Positions 28,498 through 37,137 of a stretch of 64,000 nt of DNA are shown piece after piece. The translations under genes and the position numbers were made by a program. Origin of the DNA: Streptomyces melanogenes. Lineage in GTDB: Bacteria > Actinomycetota > Actinomycetes > Streptomycetales > Streptomycetaceae. Location of the stretch: the NCBI RefSeq assembly GCF_014649795.1, contig NZ_BMTS01000003.1, forward strand, positions 1 through 64,000, written 5' to 3'. Under the pieces are notes generated by a model. It searched no databases. It had not been told where the DNA came from and saw only the letters and a program-made list of their open reading frames with translations. Within the stretch, counting starts at the first letter, position 1. Each line of letters opens with the position of its first letter.

Positions 28498-28529
28498 CAC
28501 CCCGCCCCTTCCCTAAACCCTCCGGGGGA
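28498..28529. repeat. GC-rich repeat containing CCCTAAACCCTCCGGGGG
   Basis: CACCCCGCCCCTTCCCTAAACC followed by CTCCGGGG recurs almost unchanged in inverted orientation at 62738-62770, and a weaker copy lies near 62488. Two of the three lie beside copies of the larger inverted repeat, so they may be parts of one intergenic module. Confidence 0.6.
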
Positions 28530-28540
28530 CCGTGTCCGTC

Positions 28541-28676
28541 TGCGGGCCGGTGGTGGGTTGCTCGCGCAGTTCCCCGCGCCCCTGAGAATGCCGCTCCGCG
28601 GCAATCCCCTGGATGGCCCGGAGGGCCGCTTTCAGGGGCGCGGGGAACTGCGCGAGCAACCCACCACCGGCCCGCA
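28541..28676. repeat. Intergenic inverted repeat family, copy B
   Basis: Arms at 28541-28585 and 28632-28676 are perfect complements over 45 bases, including the shared core CGCGCAGTTCCCCGCGCCCC, with TGCGGGCCGG at the outer end. The loop holds a smaller CCGCTCCGCGG-type fold. It lies between two same-strand genes, downstream of the short-chain dehydrogenase and upstream of the APC gene. Confidence 0.9.
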
Positions 28677-28691
28677 CACGAACCCCGGGCC

Positions 28692-29612
28692 TCACAACCC
28701 GTACCGCACCCCCGTCAGTTGCTCCGACGCCACCCACAGGCGTTTCCCCGTGACGTCGTTCAGCGTCCACTTCGCTCTCGCCGATCTCGTGGGGGCGCCT
28801 CGCCAGCCCTGGAGGCGGGGGCCCGTGAAGGAGTCGGGGCGGACGGCGGGGGCCGTGGCGGCGTACAGGGTGGGGAGGGCGCCCGTTTCGGCCGGTTGGG
28901 CCAGGAGGCGGTTGCCCAGTTCCGCCAGGCGTTCGGCGGCCCGGCGGCCCTCCATGCGGGCGCCCGCCGTCTGGAGGTTGGTCGAGGCGTAGCCGGGGTG
29001 CGCGGCGGCCGCCACCACGGTCGAGCCCGCCGACCGCAGCTGGCGGGCCAGCTCGTGGACGAACAGGAGGTTGGCCGTCTTCGAGCGGGCGTACGCGATC
29101 CAACGCCGGTAGCGGCGCTCGCTGTTGAGGTCCGTGAGGTCGATGTCGGAGAGCGCGTGCAGCCCGCTGGAGACCGAGACCACCCGCCCCGCCGGAGCCG
29201 CCCGCAGCCGGGACAGCAGCAGGCCCGTCAGCGCGAAGTGGCCCAGGTGGTTCACCCCGAACTGCCGCTCGAACCCGTCCGCCGTCTTGCCGTACGGCAG
29301 CGCCATCACACCCGCGTTGTTGATCAGCAGGTCCAGATGGGCGTGGGGAAACGATTCCGCGAAGGCGCGAACCGAGGACAGGTCCGCCAGGTCCAGGGGC
29401 GCGAACTCCACGCTCGCCCCGTACACCTGGCGGTTGATCAGCGCCTCCGCCTCCTTGCCCCGGGCCTCGCTCCGGCACGCCAGGACCACGTGCGCGCCCT
29501 TGCGGGCGAGTTCGCGTGCCGTGACGAGTCCGATGCCGCTGTTCGCCCCGGTGACGACCGCCGTACGGCCGCTCTGGTCGGGGATGTCCCTCGCGCTCCA
29601 GCCCTGAGTCAT
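28692..29612 (-). CDS. Short-chain dehydrogenase/reductase, retinol-dehydrogenase-like
   Basis: The product has 306 residues. The NADP-binding motif is TGANSGIG with TARELARKGAHVVLACRS, and NNAGVM follows. The catalytic Ser lies in RVVSVSSGLHAL, and the active-site Tyr and Lys in IAYARSKTANLL. The sequence resembles the plant/animal-type retinol dehydrogenase subgroup common in actinobacteria. The start is the ATG at 29612. It lies 44 bases downstream of another dehydrogenase and may be co-transcribed. Its substrate is unknown. Confidence 0.92.
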   Translation of the reverse strand: MTQGWSARDIPDQSGRTAVVTGANSGIGLVTARELARKGAHVVLACRSEARGKEAEALINRQVYGASVEFAPLDLADLSSVRAFAESFPHAHLDLLINNAGVMALPYGKTADGFERQFGVNHLGHFALTGLLLSRLRAAPAGRVVSVSSGLHALSDIDLTDLNSERRYRRWIAYARSKTANLLFVHELARQLRSAGSTVVAAAAHPGYASTNLQTAGARMEGRRAAERLAELGNRLLAQPAETGALPTLYAATAPAVRPDSFTGPRLQGWRGAPTRSARAKWTLNDVTGKRLWVASEQLTGVRYGL

Positions 29613-29656
29613 GCGGCCACCGTACCGCCCGGTAGGTCGGACGCGGCAGGGGCCGC

Positions 29657-30427
29657 CTACGCCGCCGCGCCGCCGTCGATGACCAGGTCCGTGCCCACCG
29701 CCGAGGCCGCGTCGTCCGAGGCCAGATAGAGGACGGCCGCCGCGATCTCGGCGGTGGTCGAGACCCGGCCCAGCGGCGAGTCCCCCTTCATCCGCACCGC
29801 CCGCTCGGCCTCCGTCTCGCCCGCGCGCAGCGACATCGTGGTGGCGGAGGCCCCGGGGCTGACCGCGTTGATGCGGATGCCGTCCTGGATGTGGTCGAGG
29901 GCCGCGGCCCGGGTCAGCGCGGAGACCGCGGCCTTGGTGGTGAGGTACCCGGCCGCGCCCGGGATCCGCTTGTGGGCGCCGAGGTTGGAGCCGATGTTGA
30001 CGATCGCGCCGCCGTGCTCCTGGGTGCGCATCTGGGCGACCTCGGCCTGGAGGGCGAGGAAGACGCCGGTGAGGTTGGTGTCGAGCATGGCCTGCCAGTC
30101 CTCGGCCGCCAGGTCGGCGAGGCCGGTGCCGCCCTTGCCGCGCAGCACCCCGGCGTTGTTGACGGCGACGTCGAGCGAGCCGAACCGGTCGACGGCGGAC
30201 GCCACCAGGGCGCGTACGTCCGCGGCGCGGGACACGTCGGCGGTGAACGCGGCCGCCACCCCGCCCGCCTCCTCGATCAGCGCCACGGTCTCGTCGAGCG
30301 GGGCGGCGGTCCGTCCGGCGACGGCCACCTTCGCCCCCTCGGCGGCGAAGGCGAGCGCGATCGTCCGGCCTATGCCGGATCCGGCGCCGGTGACGAGAAC
30401 GGTCTTGTCGGTGAAGCGAGCAGACAT
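29657..30427 (-). CDS. Short-chain dehydrogenase/reductase, FabG-like
   Basis: The product has 256 residues. Cofactor motif TGAGSGIG, NNAGVL, catalytic Ser in IVNIGSNLG, Tyr and Lys in AGYLTTKAAVSAL, and the C-terminal SDDAASAVGTDLVIDGGAAA are all classical. The ATG at 30427 has no ribosome site, so the mRNA may be leaderless. The TetR gene upstream shares a 14-base operator-like site with this promoter, so the enzyme is probably induced by a ligand of that TetR. Confidence 0.93.
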   Translation of the reverse strand: MSARFTDKTVLVTGAGSGIGRTIALAFAAEGAKVAVAGRTAAPLDETVALIEEAGGVAAAFTADVSRAADVRALVASAVDRFGSLDVAVNNAGVLRGKGGTGLADLAAEDWQAMLDTNLTGVFLALQAEVAQMRTQEHGGAIVNIGSNLGAHKRIPGAAGYLTTKAAVSALTRAAALDHIQDGIRINAVSPGASATTMSLRAGETEAERAVRMKGDSPLGRVSTTAEIAAAVLYLASDDAASAVGTDLVIDGGAAA

Positions 30428-30431
30428 ATTC

Positions 30432-30445
30432 TTGACCAATCGTTC
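30432..30445 (-). promoter_or_regulatory. TetR operator candidate before the FabG-like dehydrogenase
   Basis: TTGACCAATCGTTC on the plus strand lies just upstream of the start codon. It matches the complement of the site at 31120-31133 in 12 of 14 positions. Confidence 0.6.
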
Positions 30446-30511
30446 TGTTATGGAGGGAGGAAAGAACCGCCTCGCGGAGCGCCCCGTGCGGCGCCCCTTG
30501 AGGCGGTTCGG

Positions 30512-31096
30512 TCAGTCCAGCAGTGTCAGCGCGGCCTCGGCCGCCTCCCGTACCCTGGCCGGATCGTCGGACACCTTGCCCATCACCCGCATGCCCTGCA
30601 TGAGCGCCAGGAACAGCCGCGCCAGCGAGCGTGGATCGCGCTCCGGCGGCAGCTCCCCCTGTGCCCGGGCCCGTACGAGCGCGGCGTGCAGCAGGGTCTC
30701 CAGCTGCTCCCAGGCGTGCTCGACCCGGCGGGCCGCGGCGGTGTCGTGCGCACCCACCTCGGTGGCCGTGTTGGTGACGAAACAGCCGTTCAGACGGGTG
30801 CCCTCGGCCGTCGACTCGGTGGCGAAGCGGCGGACCACCGCGCGCACCGCGGGCAGCGCCGGGCCGGGCCCGCACAGCTCGCGGAACAGGATCGCGCTGT
30901 GCGTCTCGCCGTACCGGTCGAGCGCCTTCAGATACAGCTCGTGCTTGTTGCCGAAGGTCGCGTAGATGCTGGCGCGGCCGATGCCGAGGTGCTCGACGAG
31001 GTCCGCCATCGACGTCGCCTCGTAGCCGCGCTCCCAGAACAGCGTGAGGGCCGACTGGAGCGCGGCGTCCGGATCGAATTCCTTGGTCCTGGCCAC
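30512..31096 (-). CDS. TetR-family regulator, NemR-like type
   Basis: The product has 194 residues. Helix-turn-helix at about 10-55 (DAALQSALTLFWERGYEATSMADLVEHLGIGRASIYATFGNKHELY). The stretch RLNGCFVTNTATEVG, with a Cys, is typical of the TetR subgroup that includes redox- or electrophile-sensing NemR. The start is GTG at 31096 (GTG GCC AGG ACC). Shared half-sites in its own promoter and that of the downstream dehydrogenase indicate local autoregulation. Its promoter overlaps the end of nirD. Confidence 0.9.
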   Translation of the reverse strand: MARTKEFDPDAALQSALTLFWERGYEATSMADLVEHLGIGRASIYATFGNKHELYLKALDRYGETHSAILFRELCGPGPALPAVRAVVRRFATESTAEGTRLNGCFVTNTATEVGAHDTAAARRVEHAWEQLETLLHAALVRARAQGELPPERDPRSLARLFLALMQGMRVMGKVSDDPARVREAAEAALTLLD

Positions 31097-31112
31097 GAGG
31101 ACGACAGTAGGG

Positions 31113-31460
31113 CTATTTGGAATGATCGGTCAAGTATGCCTGGACGGAGACCTCTTCGTCGTCCAGGCACTCGCCCGTCTCCAGGTCGAAGCGCTGCTTG
31201 AGCAGCGGGGAGGCGACGAAGGCCCGGCCGTGCGCCGAGCCGAGCAGCCCGCGCGACATGACGTACGCGCCGGTGAACGGGTCGCGGTTGTCGATCGCGT
31301 ACGCGCGCCCGGTGCGGTCGGTGAAGACCGCCGCCTGGCGGCCGTCGGGCAGCAGCGCGGCGACCCCCCGGCCCGGGACGAGCCGCGCGCGCTCGCACAC
31401 CTCGAACCAGCCGTCGTCCAGCCGGAGCCGAATGCTGCCGTTGGTCTTGTCGTCGTTCAT
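31113..31460 (-). CDS. nirD: Nitrite reductase small subunit NirD
   Basis: The product has 115 residues, a Rieske-like fold without the iron-sulfur ligands, as usual for NirD (WFEVCERARLVPGRGVAALLPDGRQAAVF, YAIDNRDPFTGAYVMSRGLLG, FDLETGECLDDEEVSVQAYL). It assists the large subunit in assimilatory nitrite reduction. The ATG overlaps the nirB stop by 4 bases. The last codons (AYLTDHSK) contain the operator-like site for the next TetR gene. Confidence 0.95.
   Translation of the reverse strand: MNDDKTNGSIRLRLDDGWFEVCERARLVPGRGVAALLPDGRQAAVFTDRTGRAYAIDNRDPFTGAYVMSRGLLGSAHGRAFVASPLLKQRFDLETGECLDDEEVSVQAYLTDHSK
31120..31133 (-). promoter_or_regulatory. TetR operator candidate inside the end of nirD
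   Basis: GAATGATCGGTCAA (plus strand) is an imperfect dyad; its complement TTGACCGATCATTC also contains a -35-like TTGACC for the TetR gene, whose GTG start is 24 bases away. The site is fully inside the last codons of nirD. Confidence 0.6.
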
Positions 31461-33988
31461 CGCGCGGCCACCTCCAGGGCCAGGACGGGCAGTTCGGGCT
31501 TGATCTGGCCGCGCTCCGGCACGAACCGCACCGTGGGGTCGGGCGTGCCGGGCGCGTTGACGAAGGAGACGAACCGGGCGAGGCGCTCGGGGTCCTCGAC
31601 CGTCTCGGCCCACTCGTCGCGGTACGCGGAGACATGGCCGGCCATCAGCGCCTCCAGCTCGGCGCAGATGCCGAGCGAGTCGTCGACCACCACGTCCTTG
31701 ACGTGCTGGAGGCCGCCCTCGATCCGCTCCAGCCACACCGAGGTGCGCTCCAGGCGGTCGGCGGTGCGGATATAGAACATGAGGAATCTGTCGATCAGAC
31801 GGACAAGTTCGTCATCTGTCAGGTCCTGGGCCAGCAGATCCGCGTGGCGCGGGGTCGCCCCGCCGTTGCCGCCCACGTACAGGTTCCAGCCGTTGGCCGT
31901 GGCGATCACGCCGAAGTCCTTGGACTGGGCCTCCGCGCACTCGCGGGCGCACCCCGAGACCGCCGCCTTGAGCTTGTGCGGGGAGCGCAGGCCCCGGTAG
32001 CGCAGCTCCAGGTCGATCGCCATCCTCACCGAGTCCTGCACTCCGTAGCGGCACCAGGTCTGCCCCACGCAGGACTTCACCGTGCGCAGCGACTTGCCGT
32101 ACGCGTGGCCCGACTCGAACCCGGCGGCCACGAGCCGCGCCCAGATCACCGGGAGCTGGTCGACCCGCGCGCCGAAGAGGTCGATGCGCTGACCGCCGGT
32201 GATCTTCGTGTAGAGGCCGTGGTCGCGGGCCACCTCGCCGATGACGATCAGCTTGTCGGGGGTGATCTCGCCGCCGGGGATGCGCGGCACGATCGAGTAC
32301 GAGCCGTTGCGCTGGATGTTGGCGAGGAAGTGGTCGTTGGTGTCCTGGAGCGCGGCCTGCTCGCCGTCGAGGATGTGGCCGCCGCCGAGGCTCGCCAGGA
32401 TGGAGGCGACGGCGGGCTTGCAGATCTCGCAGCCGTCGCCGCCGCGCGCCGCCGGGCGCCCGTGCTCGTCCAGGAGCTGCTGGTAGGAGCGGAGGCGCAG
32501 CGCGAGCGCGATCTCGTACAGCTCCTGGCGGGTGTGGGCGAAGCAGTCGCACAGACCGCCGTCGCCGGTCTTCGGCAGCAGCTTCTCGATGGTCTTGAGG
32601 CAGCTGCCGCAGCCCGTACCGGCCCTGGTGCACTTCTTGACCTCGGGCAGCGAGCCGAGCGGGGTGATCGCGCCCTTGGTGACGTTGTGGCAGGAGCAGA
32701 TCACCGCCTCGTCGGGCAGCGCCTCCGGGCCGAGCGCCACGGGCGCCCCGAGGCCGGCGGGCAGCACCAGCTGCTCGGCCGGGATCGGCGGGACGTGGCC
32801 GGTGAGCGGGCGCAGCGTGCCGTACATCTCGGCGTCGCCCACCAGGACCCCGCCGAGCAGGGTGCCGTCGGGGGAGACGACGAGCTTCTTGTAGATGCCC
32901 GAGCGGGCGTCCGTGTAGACGACGTCGAGGCTGCCCTCGGCGGCGCCGTGCGCGTCCCCGAAGGAGGCCACGTCCACGCCGAGCAGCTTCAGTTTGGTGG
33001 ACATGTCGGCGCCGGTGAACGACTTCTCCGGCCGCCCGTCGCCGCTCGCGAGGGCGTCGGCGACGGCCACCGCCATCTCGTATCCGGGTGCGACCAGGCC
33101 GTACACCTTGCCGTCGCAGGCCAGCGCGCACTCGCCGATCGCGTAGACGGCCGGGTCGCAGGTGCGGCAGTGCTCGTCGACCACGATGCCGCCGCGCTCG
33201 CCGACGGCGAGGCCGCAGTCGCGGGCCAGCTGGTCGCGCGGGCGCACCCCGGCCGAGAAGACGACGAGGTCGGTCTGCAGCCGGGAGCCGTCGGACAGGA
33301 GCATGCCGTCCACGGCCCGCTCGCCGGTGATCTCCTGGGTGCCGACGCCGGTGTGGACCGACAGGCCCATGTTCTCGATGGTGCGAAGCAGGGCCGCGCC
33401 GCCGCCCGCGTCGACCTGGGCGGGCATCAGCCGGGGCGCGAACTCCACGATGTGCGTGGCCAGTCCGAGCCCCTGGAGCGCGCCCGCCGCCTCCAGACCG
33501 AGCAGCCCGCCGCCGACCACCGCGCCGGTGGCGGCGGTGGTGGCGTACTCCTCGATGGCGAGCAGGTCCTCGATGGTCCGGTAGACGAAACAGCCCGCCA
33601 GGTCCCTGCCGGGCACCGGCGGCACGAAGGGGTACGAGCCGGTGGCGAGCACCAGCACGTCGTACGCGAAGACGCGCCCGGAGCGGGCGGTGACCGTGCG
33701 GGCGGCCCGGTCCACGCTCCGCGCCGGGTCGCCCAGGTGCAGCTCGATGCCGTACTTCTCGATGAACCCGTCCTCCACCATGGAGAGTTCGTCGGGCGTG
33801 GTGCCGGTGAAGTACGAGGTGAGGTGGACGCGGTCGTAGGCGGGCCGGGGCTCCTCGCCGAGCACCACCACGCGCGCGCGGTCGGTGACCCCCTTCTCGG
33901 CCAGGGCCTCCAGGAACCGCTGGCCGACCATGCCGTGGCCGACCACGACGATCGTGCGGGCCGCGGCCGAGGGTGCGGGTGTGGTCAT
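31457..33988 (-). CDS. nirB: Assimilatory nitrite reductase NAD(P)H large subunit NirB
   Basis: The product has 843 residues, the normal length. The FAD/NAD-binding half begins IVVVGHGMVGQRFLEAL and has GGGLLGLEAAGALQGLG. A BFD-like [2Fe-2S] domain follows (CSCHNVTKGAI, CGSCL). The C-terminal siroheme/[4Fe-4S] domain carries cluster cysteines in SCVGQTWCRYG and SGCARECAEAQSKDFG. It reduces nitrite to ammonium in the cytoplasm, so siroheme is needed; a sirohydrochlorin chelatase gene lies 8.5 kb away. A GlnR-type box lies upstream, consistent with nitrogen control. Confidence 0.97.
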   Translation of the reverse strand: MTTPAPSAAARTIVVVGHGMVGQRFLEALAEKGVTDRARVVVLGEEPRPAYDRVHLTSYFTGTTPDELSMVEDGFIEKYGIELHLGDPARSVDRAARTVTARSGRVFAYDVLVLATGSYPFVPPVPGRDLAGCFVYRTIEDLLAIEEYATTAATGAVVGGGLLGLEAAGALQGLGLATHIVEFAPRLMPAQVDAGGGAALLRTIENMGLSVHTGVGTQEITGERAVDGMLLSDGSRLQTDLVVFSAGVRPRDQLARDCGLAVGERGGIVVDEHCRTCDPAVYAIGECALACDGKVYGLVAPGYEMAVAVADALASGDGRPEKSFTGADMSTKLKLLGVDVASFGDAHGAAEGSLDVVYTDARSGIYKKLVVSPDGTLLGGVLVGDAEMYGTLRPLTGHVPPIPAEQLVLPAGLGAPVALGPEALPDEAVICSCHNVTKGAITPLGSLPEVKKCTRAGTGCGSCLKTIEKLLPKTGDGGLCDCFAHTRQELYEIALALRLRSYQQLLDEHGRPAARGGDGCEICKPAVASILASLGGGHILDGEQAALQDTNDHFLANIQRNGSYSIVPRIPGGEITPDKLIVIGEVARDHGLYTKITGGQRIDLFGARVDQLPVIWARLVAAGFESGHAYGKSLRTVKSCVGQTWCRYGVQDSVRMAIDLELRYRGLRSPHKLKAAVSGCARECAEAQSKDFGVIATANGWNLYVGGNGGATPRHADLLAQDLTDDELVRLIDRFLMFYIRTADRLERTSVWLERIEGGLQHVKDVVVDDSLGICAELEALMAGHVSAYRDEWAETVEDPERLARFVSFVNAPGTPDPTVRFVPERGQIKPELPVLALEVAAR

Positions 33989-34081
33989 GTCGGAACCCTC
34001 CGTCGTGGATGAGCGGGTGCGGCGGGGCCAGAGCCTGTCGTCACGGTGTCCGAACCCATGACCGCAGCCTGCAAGGCGGCT

Positions 34082-34119
34082 GTTTCCCGGTCGGATCTGA
34101 CCGGTTTCCCGGGCGCAAC
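34082..34119 (-). promoter_or_regulatory. GlnR-type box upstream of nirB
   Basis: On the minus strand the order is GTTGC, 6 bases, GAAAC, 6 bases, GATCC, 6 bases, GAAAC. The two GAAAC units are exactly 22 bases apart, as in the Streptomyces GlnR consensus (gTnAC-n6-GaAAC repeated); three of four units fit well. GlnR is known to control nirB in S. coelicolor. Confidence 0.7.
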
Positions 34120-34200
34120 GGCCCGCTCAGCCCCGACGGGGGACCTCTGTGAGTGTTCTGGAGACGGGCTCGGGGCGACGGTGAGCCGCCGCTCGGCGCG

Positions 34201-34917
34201 CTACGCCGTGCCGGTCAGATGGGCGAAGACCACCACGTTCCCCCGGTAGCCCGACTTCTCGCTGAAGCCGCCGCCGCAGGTGATCACCCGCAGCTCGGGG
34301 CGCCCGGCCGGGCCGTACACCCGCCGGTCGGGGAAGGCGTCGTTCGGGTACACCTCGACCGCGTCGACGGTGAAGACGGCCGTGCGCCGGTCCGCGCGGG
34401 CCACCTCGATGCGACCGCCCTTCTTCAGCGCGCCCAGCGCGTAGAAGACGGCGGGCCCGCGCGCGTCGTCGACGTGCCCGGCCAGCACGGCCGTGCCGTC
34501 GGCGCCCGGCGCGGCGCCGTCCTTGTACCACCCGGCGGACCCGCTGCGGCCCGGCGGCGGCACCTCCAGGCTGCCGTCCCGGGCCAGCCCGAGCCGCATC
34601 ACCGGCGCGTCCACCCGGATCGCCGGGATCCGGACGCGTACGGGCTCGGAGGGCGCAAGCGCCGCTCCCGCCAGGGCGCCGCCGGTGCGGGCCTCACCCA
34701 CGCGCGCGTGGGGCGGGGCGGGGGCGCTGCTCGCCGCGCCCGTGAACGACTCCGTGGTCGTGAACGCCTGCGCCCGCGACGGCTGCGGCGGCTCGGTCGT
34801 CTCCGTGCCCTGCCGCACCAGCCACACCCCGACGCAGGCGGCGATGCACAGCAGCCAGCCGTTGCGCCGCCGGGCGGCCTGGGCGTCCCGCAGCGACTGG
34901 GCGGAGCGCGCCGACAA
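34201..34917 (-). CDS. Sortase, actinobacterial class F-like
   Basis: The product has 238 residues. An N-terminal membrane helix (GWLLCIAACVGVWLV) is followed by a Pro/Ala-rich linker and a sortase domain. That domain has catalytic His (AVLAGHVDD), catalytic Cys (LRVITCGGGF) and Arg nearby (GYRGNVVVFAHL). It would anchor secreted proteins or process them outside the membrane. The start appears to be TTG at 34917, 6 bases after the stop of the secreted-protein gene, so the two are coupled. This type of pair is common in Streptomyces. Confidence 0.9.
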   Translation of the reverse strand: MSARSAQSLRDAQAARRRNGWLLCIAACVGVWLVRQGTETTEPPQPSRAQAFTTTESFTGAASSAPAPPHARVGEARTGGALAGAALAPSEPVRVRIPAIRVDAPVMRLGLARDGSLEVPPPGRSGSAGWYKDGAAPGADGTAVLAGHVDDARGPAVFYALGALKKGGRIEVARADRRTAVFTVDAVEVYPNDAFPDRRVYGPAGRPELRVITCGGGFSEKSGYRGNVVVFAHLTGTA

Positions 34918-34923
34918 GAGCGG

Positions 34924-35505
34924 TCAGCCCCGGTCCTGCGGGCCGCGCGCCCGGCGGCGCAGCAGCAGCCCGCCGGTGACGGCGGTGACCGCGAGGACGG
35001 CCGCACCGGCCGCGATCTCGGTCCGGTTGGAGGTGGTCGTGGCGCCGCCGAGGCCGGTCTTCACATGGCCCCGGGGCTCGTCGTGCCCGCCGGGTTCGTG
35101 CTTGCCCGGGTCGTGGCGGTCGCCCCGGTCCCACCCGCTGTGCTCGCCGCCGCCCGCGATCGTCAGATCGCCCCGGGCGGACTTGCCGTTGTCGCAGGTC
35201 ACGGTGAGTTCGAAGGTGCCGGGTTTGACGGTGTGGGGCACGGTGAACTGCCCGGCGAGCACGTCCTTGCGGGTGGAGGCGGTGAGCGGGAACTCCCCGT
35301 CGCCCACCGCCCGCGCGTCCCCGGTGGCATGGCCGTCGTGGCCGCACGCGCTGGTGTTCACAGTGACGGTGGTGTCCGGCGCGGCCGACGACGGCCAGAC
35401 CTCCAGGCCCGCGCCGCCGAAGTCGTTGGCGTACGCGGGTGCGCCGCCGAGGCCCAGCAGGGCGGCCGCGAGCGCGGAACCGGTCAGCAGGCGGGCAGTG
35501 CGCAT
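34924..35505 (-). CDS. Secreted, membrane-anchored protein partner of the sortase
   Basis: The product has 193 residues. A signal peptide (MRTARLLTGSALAAALLGLGGAPAYA) is followed by an Ig-like domain (about 28-115) with two Cys (TSACGHDG, VTCDNGKS) that could form a disulfide. A His/Gly-rich linker leads to a C-terminal membrane helix (TEIAAGAAVLAVTAVTGGLLL) with an Arg-rich tail. No LPXTG or LAXTG motif precedes the helix, although the architecture is that of a sortase substrate. The ATG follows GGAGG. Function unknown, probably cell-surface. Confidence 0.85.
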   Translation of the reverse strand: MRTARLLTGSALAAALLGLGGAPAYANDFGGAGLEVWPSSAAPDTTVTVNTSACGHDGHATGDARAVGDGEFPLTASTRKDVLAGQFTVPHTVKPGTFELTVTCDNGKSARGDLTIAGGGEHSGWDRGDRHDPGKHEPGGHDEPRGHVKTGLGGATTTSNRTEIAAGAAVLAVTAVTGGLLLRRRARGPQDRG

Positions 35506-35633
35506 GGGTCCTCCGGGGAGCGGGGTGCCTTGCTTCTCCCTCCGAGGTAAGTGGCCCGCGCCGACGCCCGCCCCCCGGCGGGGGGCGAAAGGGTGACGGC
35601 GGCAGGTGCCCGTCACCCGTTCGCCGCGTCCCC

Positions 35634-36413
35634 TCAGATCACGTCCCAGGGCACCTCCGCGTACAGCCGCCAGACCGTCTCCATCAGCTCGGCGTCCACC
35701 GCGAACGCGGTGTCGTCGATCCGGGCCACCGGTGCGATGCCCTGCGAGTTGGTGACGAAGGCCGCCCGGTACGCGCCGAGGTCGCCCAGGGTGACCGGGC
35801 GGCGGACGGTGGCCGTGCCGTACCCCGGCAGCCGGGACTCGACCAGCGCCATGGTCGTGCCGAGCAGCGCCGGGCGGTCCGGCCACACCACCGAACTCCC
35901 GTCCCAGAACGCGATGTTGGTGATCGCCCCCTCGGCGACCTCCCCGCCGGGACCGGTGAGCAGCGCCTCCGTGTACCCCTCGCGGGCGGCCACCCGGCCG
36001 TAGTAGGCCTGGCCGAAGCCGCCGAGGTGCTTGAGGTGGGCGACCGGCCGCTCGTACGGCACGGACAGCAGGTGCTGCGGCTCCGGCGACATGTCCATGG
36101 GCGGCCGTACGGTCACCATCACGGTCGGGTCCTCGTCCGGCCCGTACACATAGACGCGCACCGCCGCGTCCTCGGCGCCGACCGCCGCCAGGGCCTGCCG
36201 GATCAGTGCGCGGACCCGGTCGCCGTCGAGGCCGGGGCCGAACAACTCGCGGGTCGCCGCGTCGAGCCGCGCCAGGTGCAGGGCGAGCCCGCGCACCCGG
36301 CCGCCGCGCACCTGCATCGCGGTGAAGTGGCCGTATCCGCCGGTCAGGGCGGGGATACGGAGGTTTTCGGCGTCGGCGGGGCGGCCGTTGATCTCGGCAT
36401 AGGGAGTCGTCAT
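35634..36413 (-). CDS. Class IV PLP-dependent aminotransferase-like protein
   Basis: The product has 259 residues, the size of aminodeoxychorismate lyase and D-amino-acid or branched-chain aminotransferases. It has HLARLDAATRELFG near the start and the PLP-lysine region HLKHLGGFGQAYYGRVAAREG. The later stretch EVAEGAITNIAFWDGSSVVWP is typical of fold-type IV, in which EGaxSNi marks the cofactor site. The exact substrate cannot be told. It is divergent from the FMN reductase gene. Confidence 0.88.
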   Translation of the reverse strand: MTTPYAEINGRPADAENLRIPALTGGYGHFTAMQVRGGRVRGLALHLARLDAATRELFGPGLDGDRVRALIRQALAAVGAEDAAVRVYVYGPDEDPTVMVTVRPPMDMSPEPQHLLSVPYERPVAHLKHLGGFGQAYYGRVAAREGYTEALLTGPGGEVAEGAITNIAFWDGSSVVWPDRPALLGTTMALVESRLPGYGTATVRRPVTLGDLGAYRAAFVTNSQGIAPVARIDDTAFAVDAELMETVWRLYAEVPWDVI

Positions 36414-36481
36414 GGGCCCACCGTAATCGGGGCACGAGCGGGCTTGACCTGAAGCTAAGTCGAGGTGTGAGGCTCCTCGGC

Positions 36482-37102
36482 ATGGACATCACCACCGCTC
36501 CCGTCGCGGAGCCCGCCGCCTCCACCGCCCCGCTGCGCCTCGCCGTGATCATCGGCTCGAACCGCGAGGGCCGCTTCGGCCCGGTCGTCGGGACGTGGCT
36601 GCTCGACCGGCTGCGCGAGCGCGACGACTTCGAGGTCGACGTGATCGACCTGGCCGAGACCGCCCTGCCGACCTCGCTCTCGTACGATCCGGCGCCGCCC
36701 GTGAAGGCGGTCCTCGACACCGTCACGCCCAAGCTCGCCCGCGCCGACGCCTTCCTCGTCCTCACCCCCGAGTACAACCACTCCTTCCCGGCGTCGATCA
36801 AGAACCTCATCGACTGGCACTACGTCCAGTGGCAGGCCAAGCCGGTCGGCTTCGTCTCGTACGGCGGGATGTCGGGGGGCCTGCGGGCCGTCGAGCACCT
36901 GCGGCAGGTCTTCGCCGAGATGCACGCGGTCACGGTCCGGGACACGGTCAGCTTCCACCACGCCCACGGCCTCTTCGAGCCGGACGGCGAGCTGCGCGAG
37001 CCCACCGAGCCGGAGGCGGCCGCCAAGCGGCTCCTCGACCAGCTCGGCTGGTGGGGGCGGACGCTGCGGGACGCCAAGGAGTCCCGCCCGTACGCCGCTT
37101 GA
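36482..37102 (+). CDS. NADPH-dependent FMN reductase (flavodoxin fold)
   Basis: The product has 206 residues. It is a flavodoxin-like quinone or azo reductase (LRLAVIIGSNREGRFGPVV for the phosphate loop, LVLTPEYNHSFPASIKNLIDW for the flavin loop, FVSYGGMSGGLRAVEHLR). The ATG at 36482 is used; an in-frame GTG at 36467 is possible. It is a monocistronic gene ending 35 bases before the M4 protease stop. Confidence 0.92.
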   Translation: MDITTAPVAEPAASTAPLRLAVIIGSNREGRFGPVVGTWLLDRLRERDDFEVDVIDLAETALPTSLSYDPAPPVKAVLDTVTPKLARADAFLVLTPEYNHSFPASIKNLIDWHYVQWQAKPVGFVSYGGMSGGLRAVEHLRQVFAEMHAVTVRDTVSFHHAHGLFEPDGELREPTEPEAAAKRLLDQLGWWGRTLRDAKESRPYAA

Positions 37103-37137
37103 GGGACGGCGTACGGACGGGGAAAGGGGATGCGGGG

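Noticed and set aside
28692..30427. Biosynthetic gene cluster around the two dehydrogenases
   Set aside because: Neighbours are nitrite reductase and a transporter; no synthase or other tailoring genes accompany them.
34026..34040. Second copy of the MITE end (AGCCTGTCGTCA)
   Set aside because: Only about 10 bases match, and there is no inverted partner nearby.
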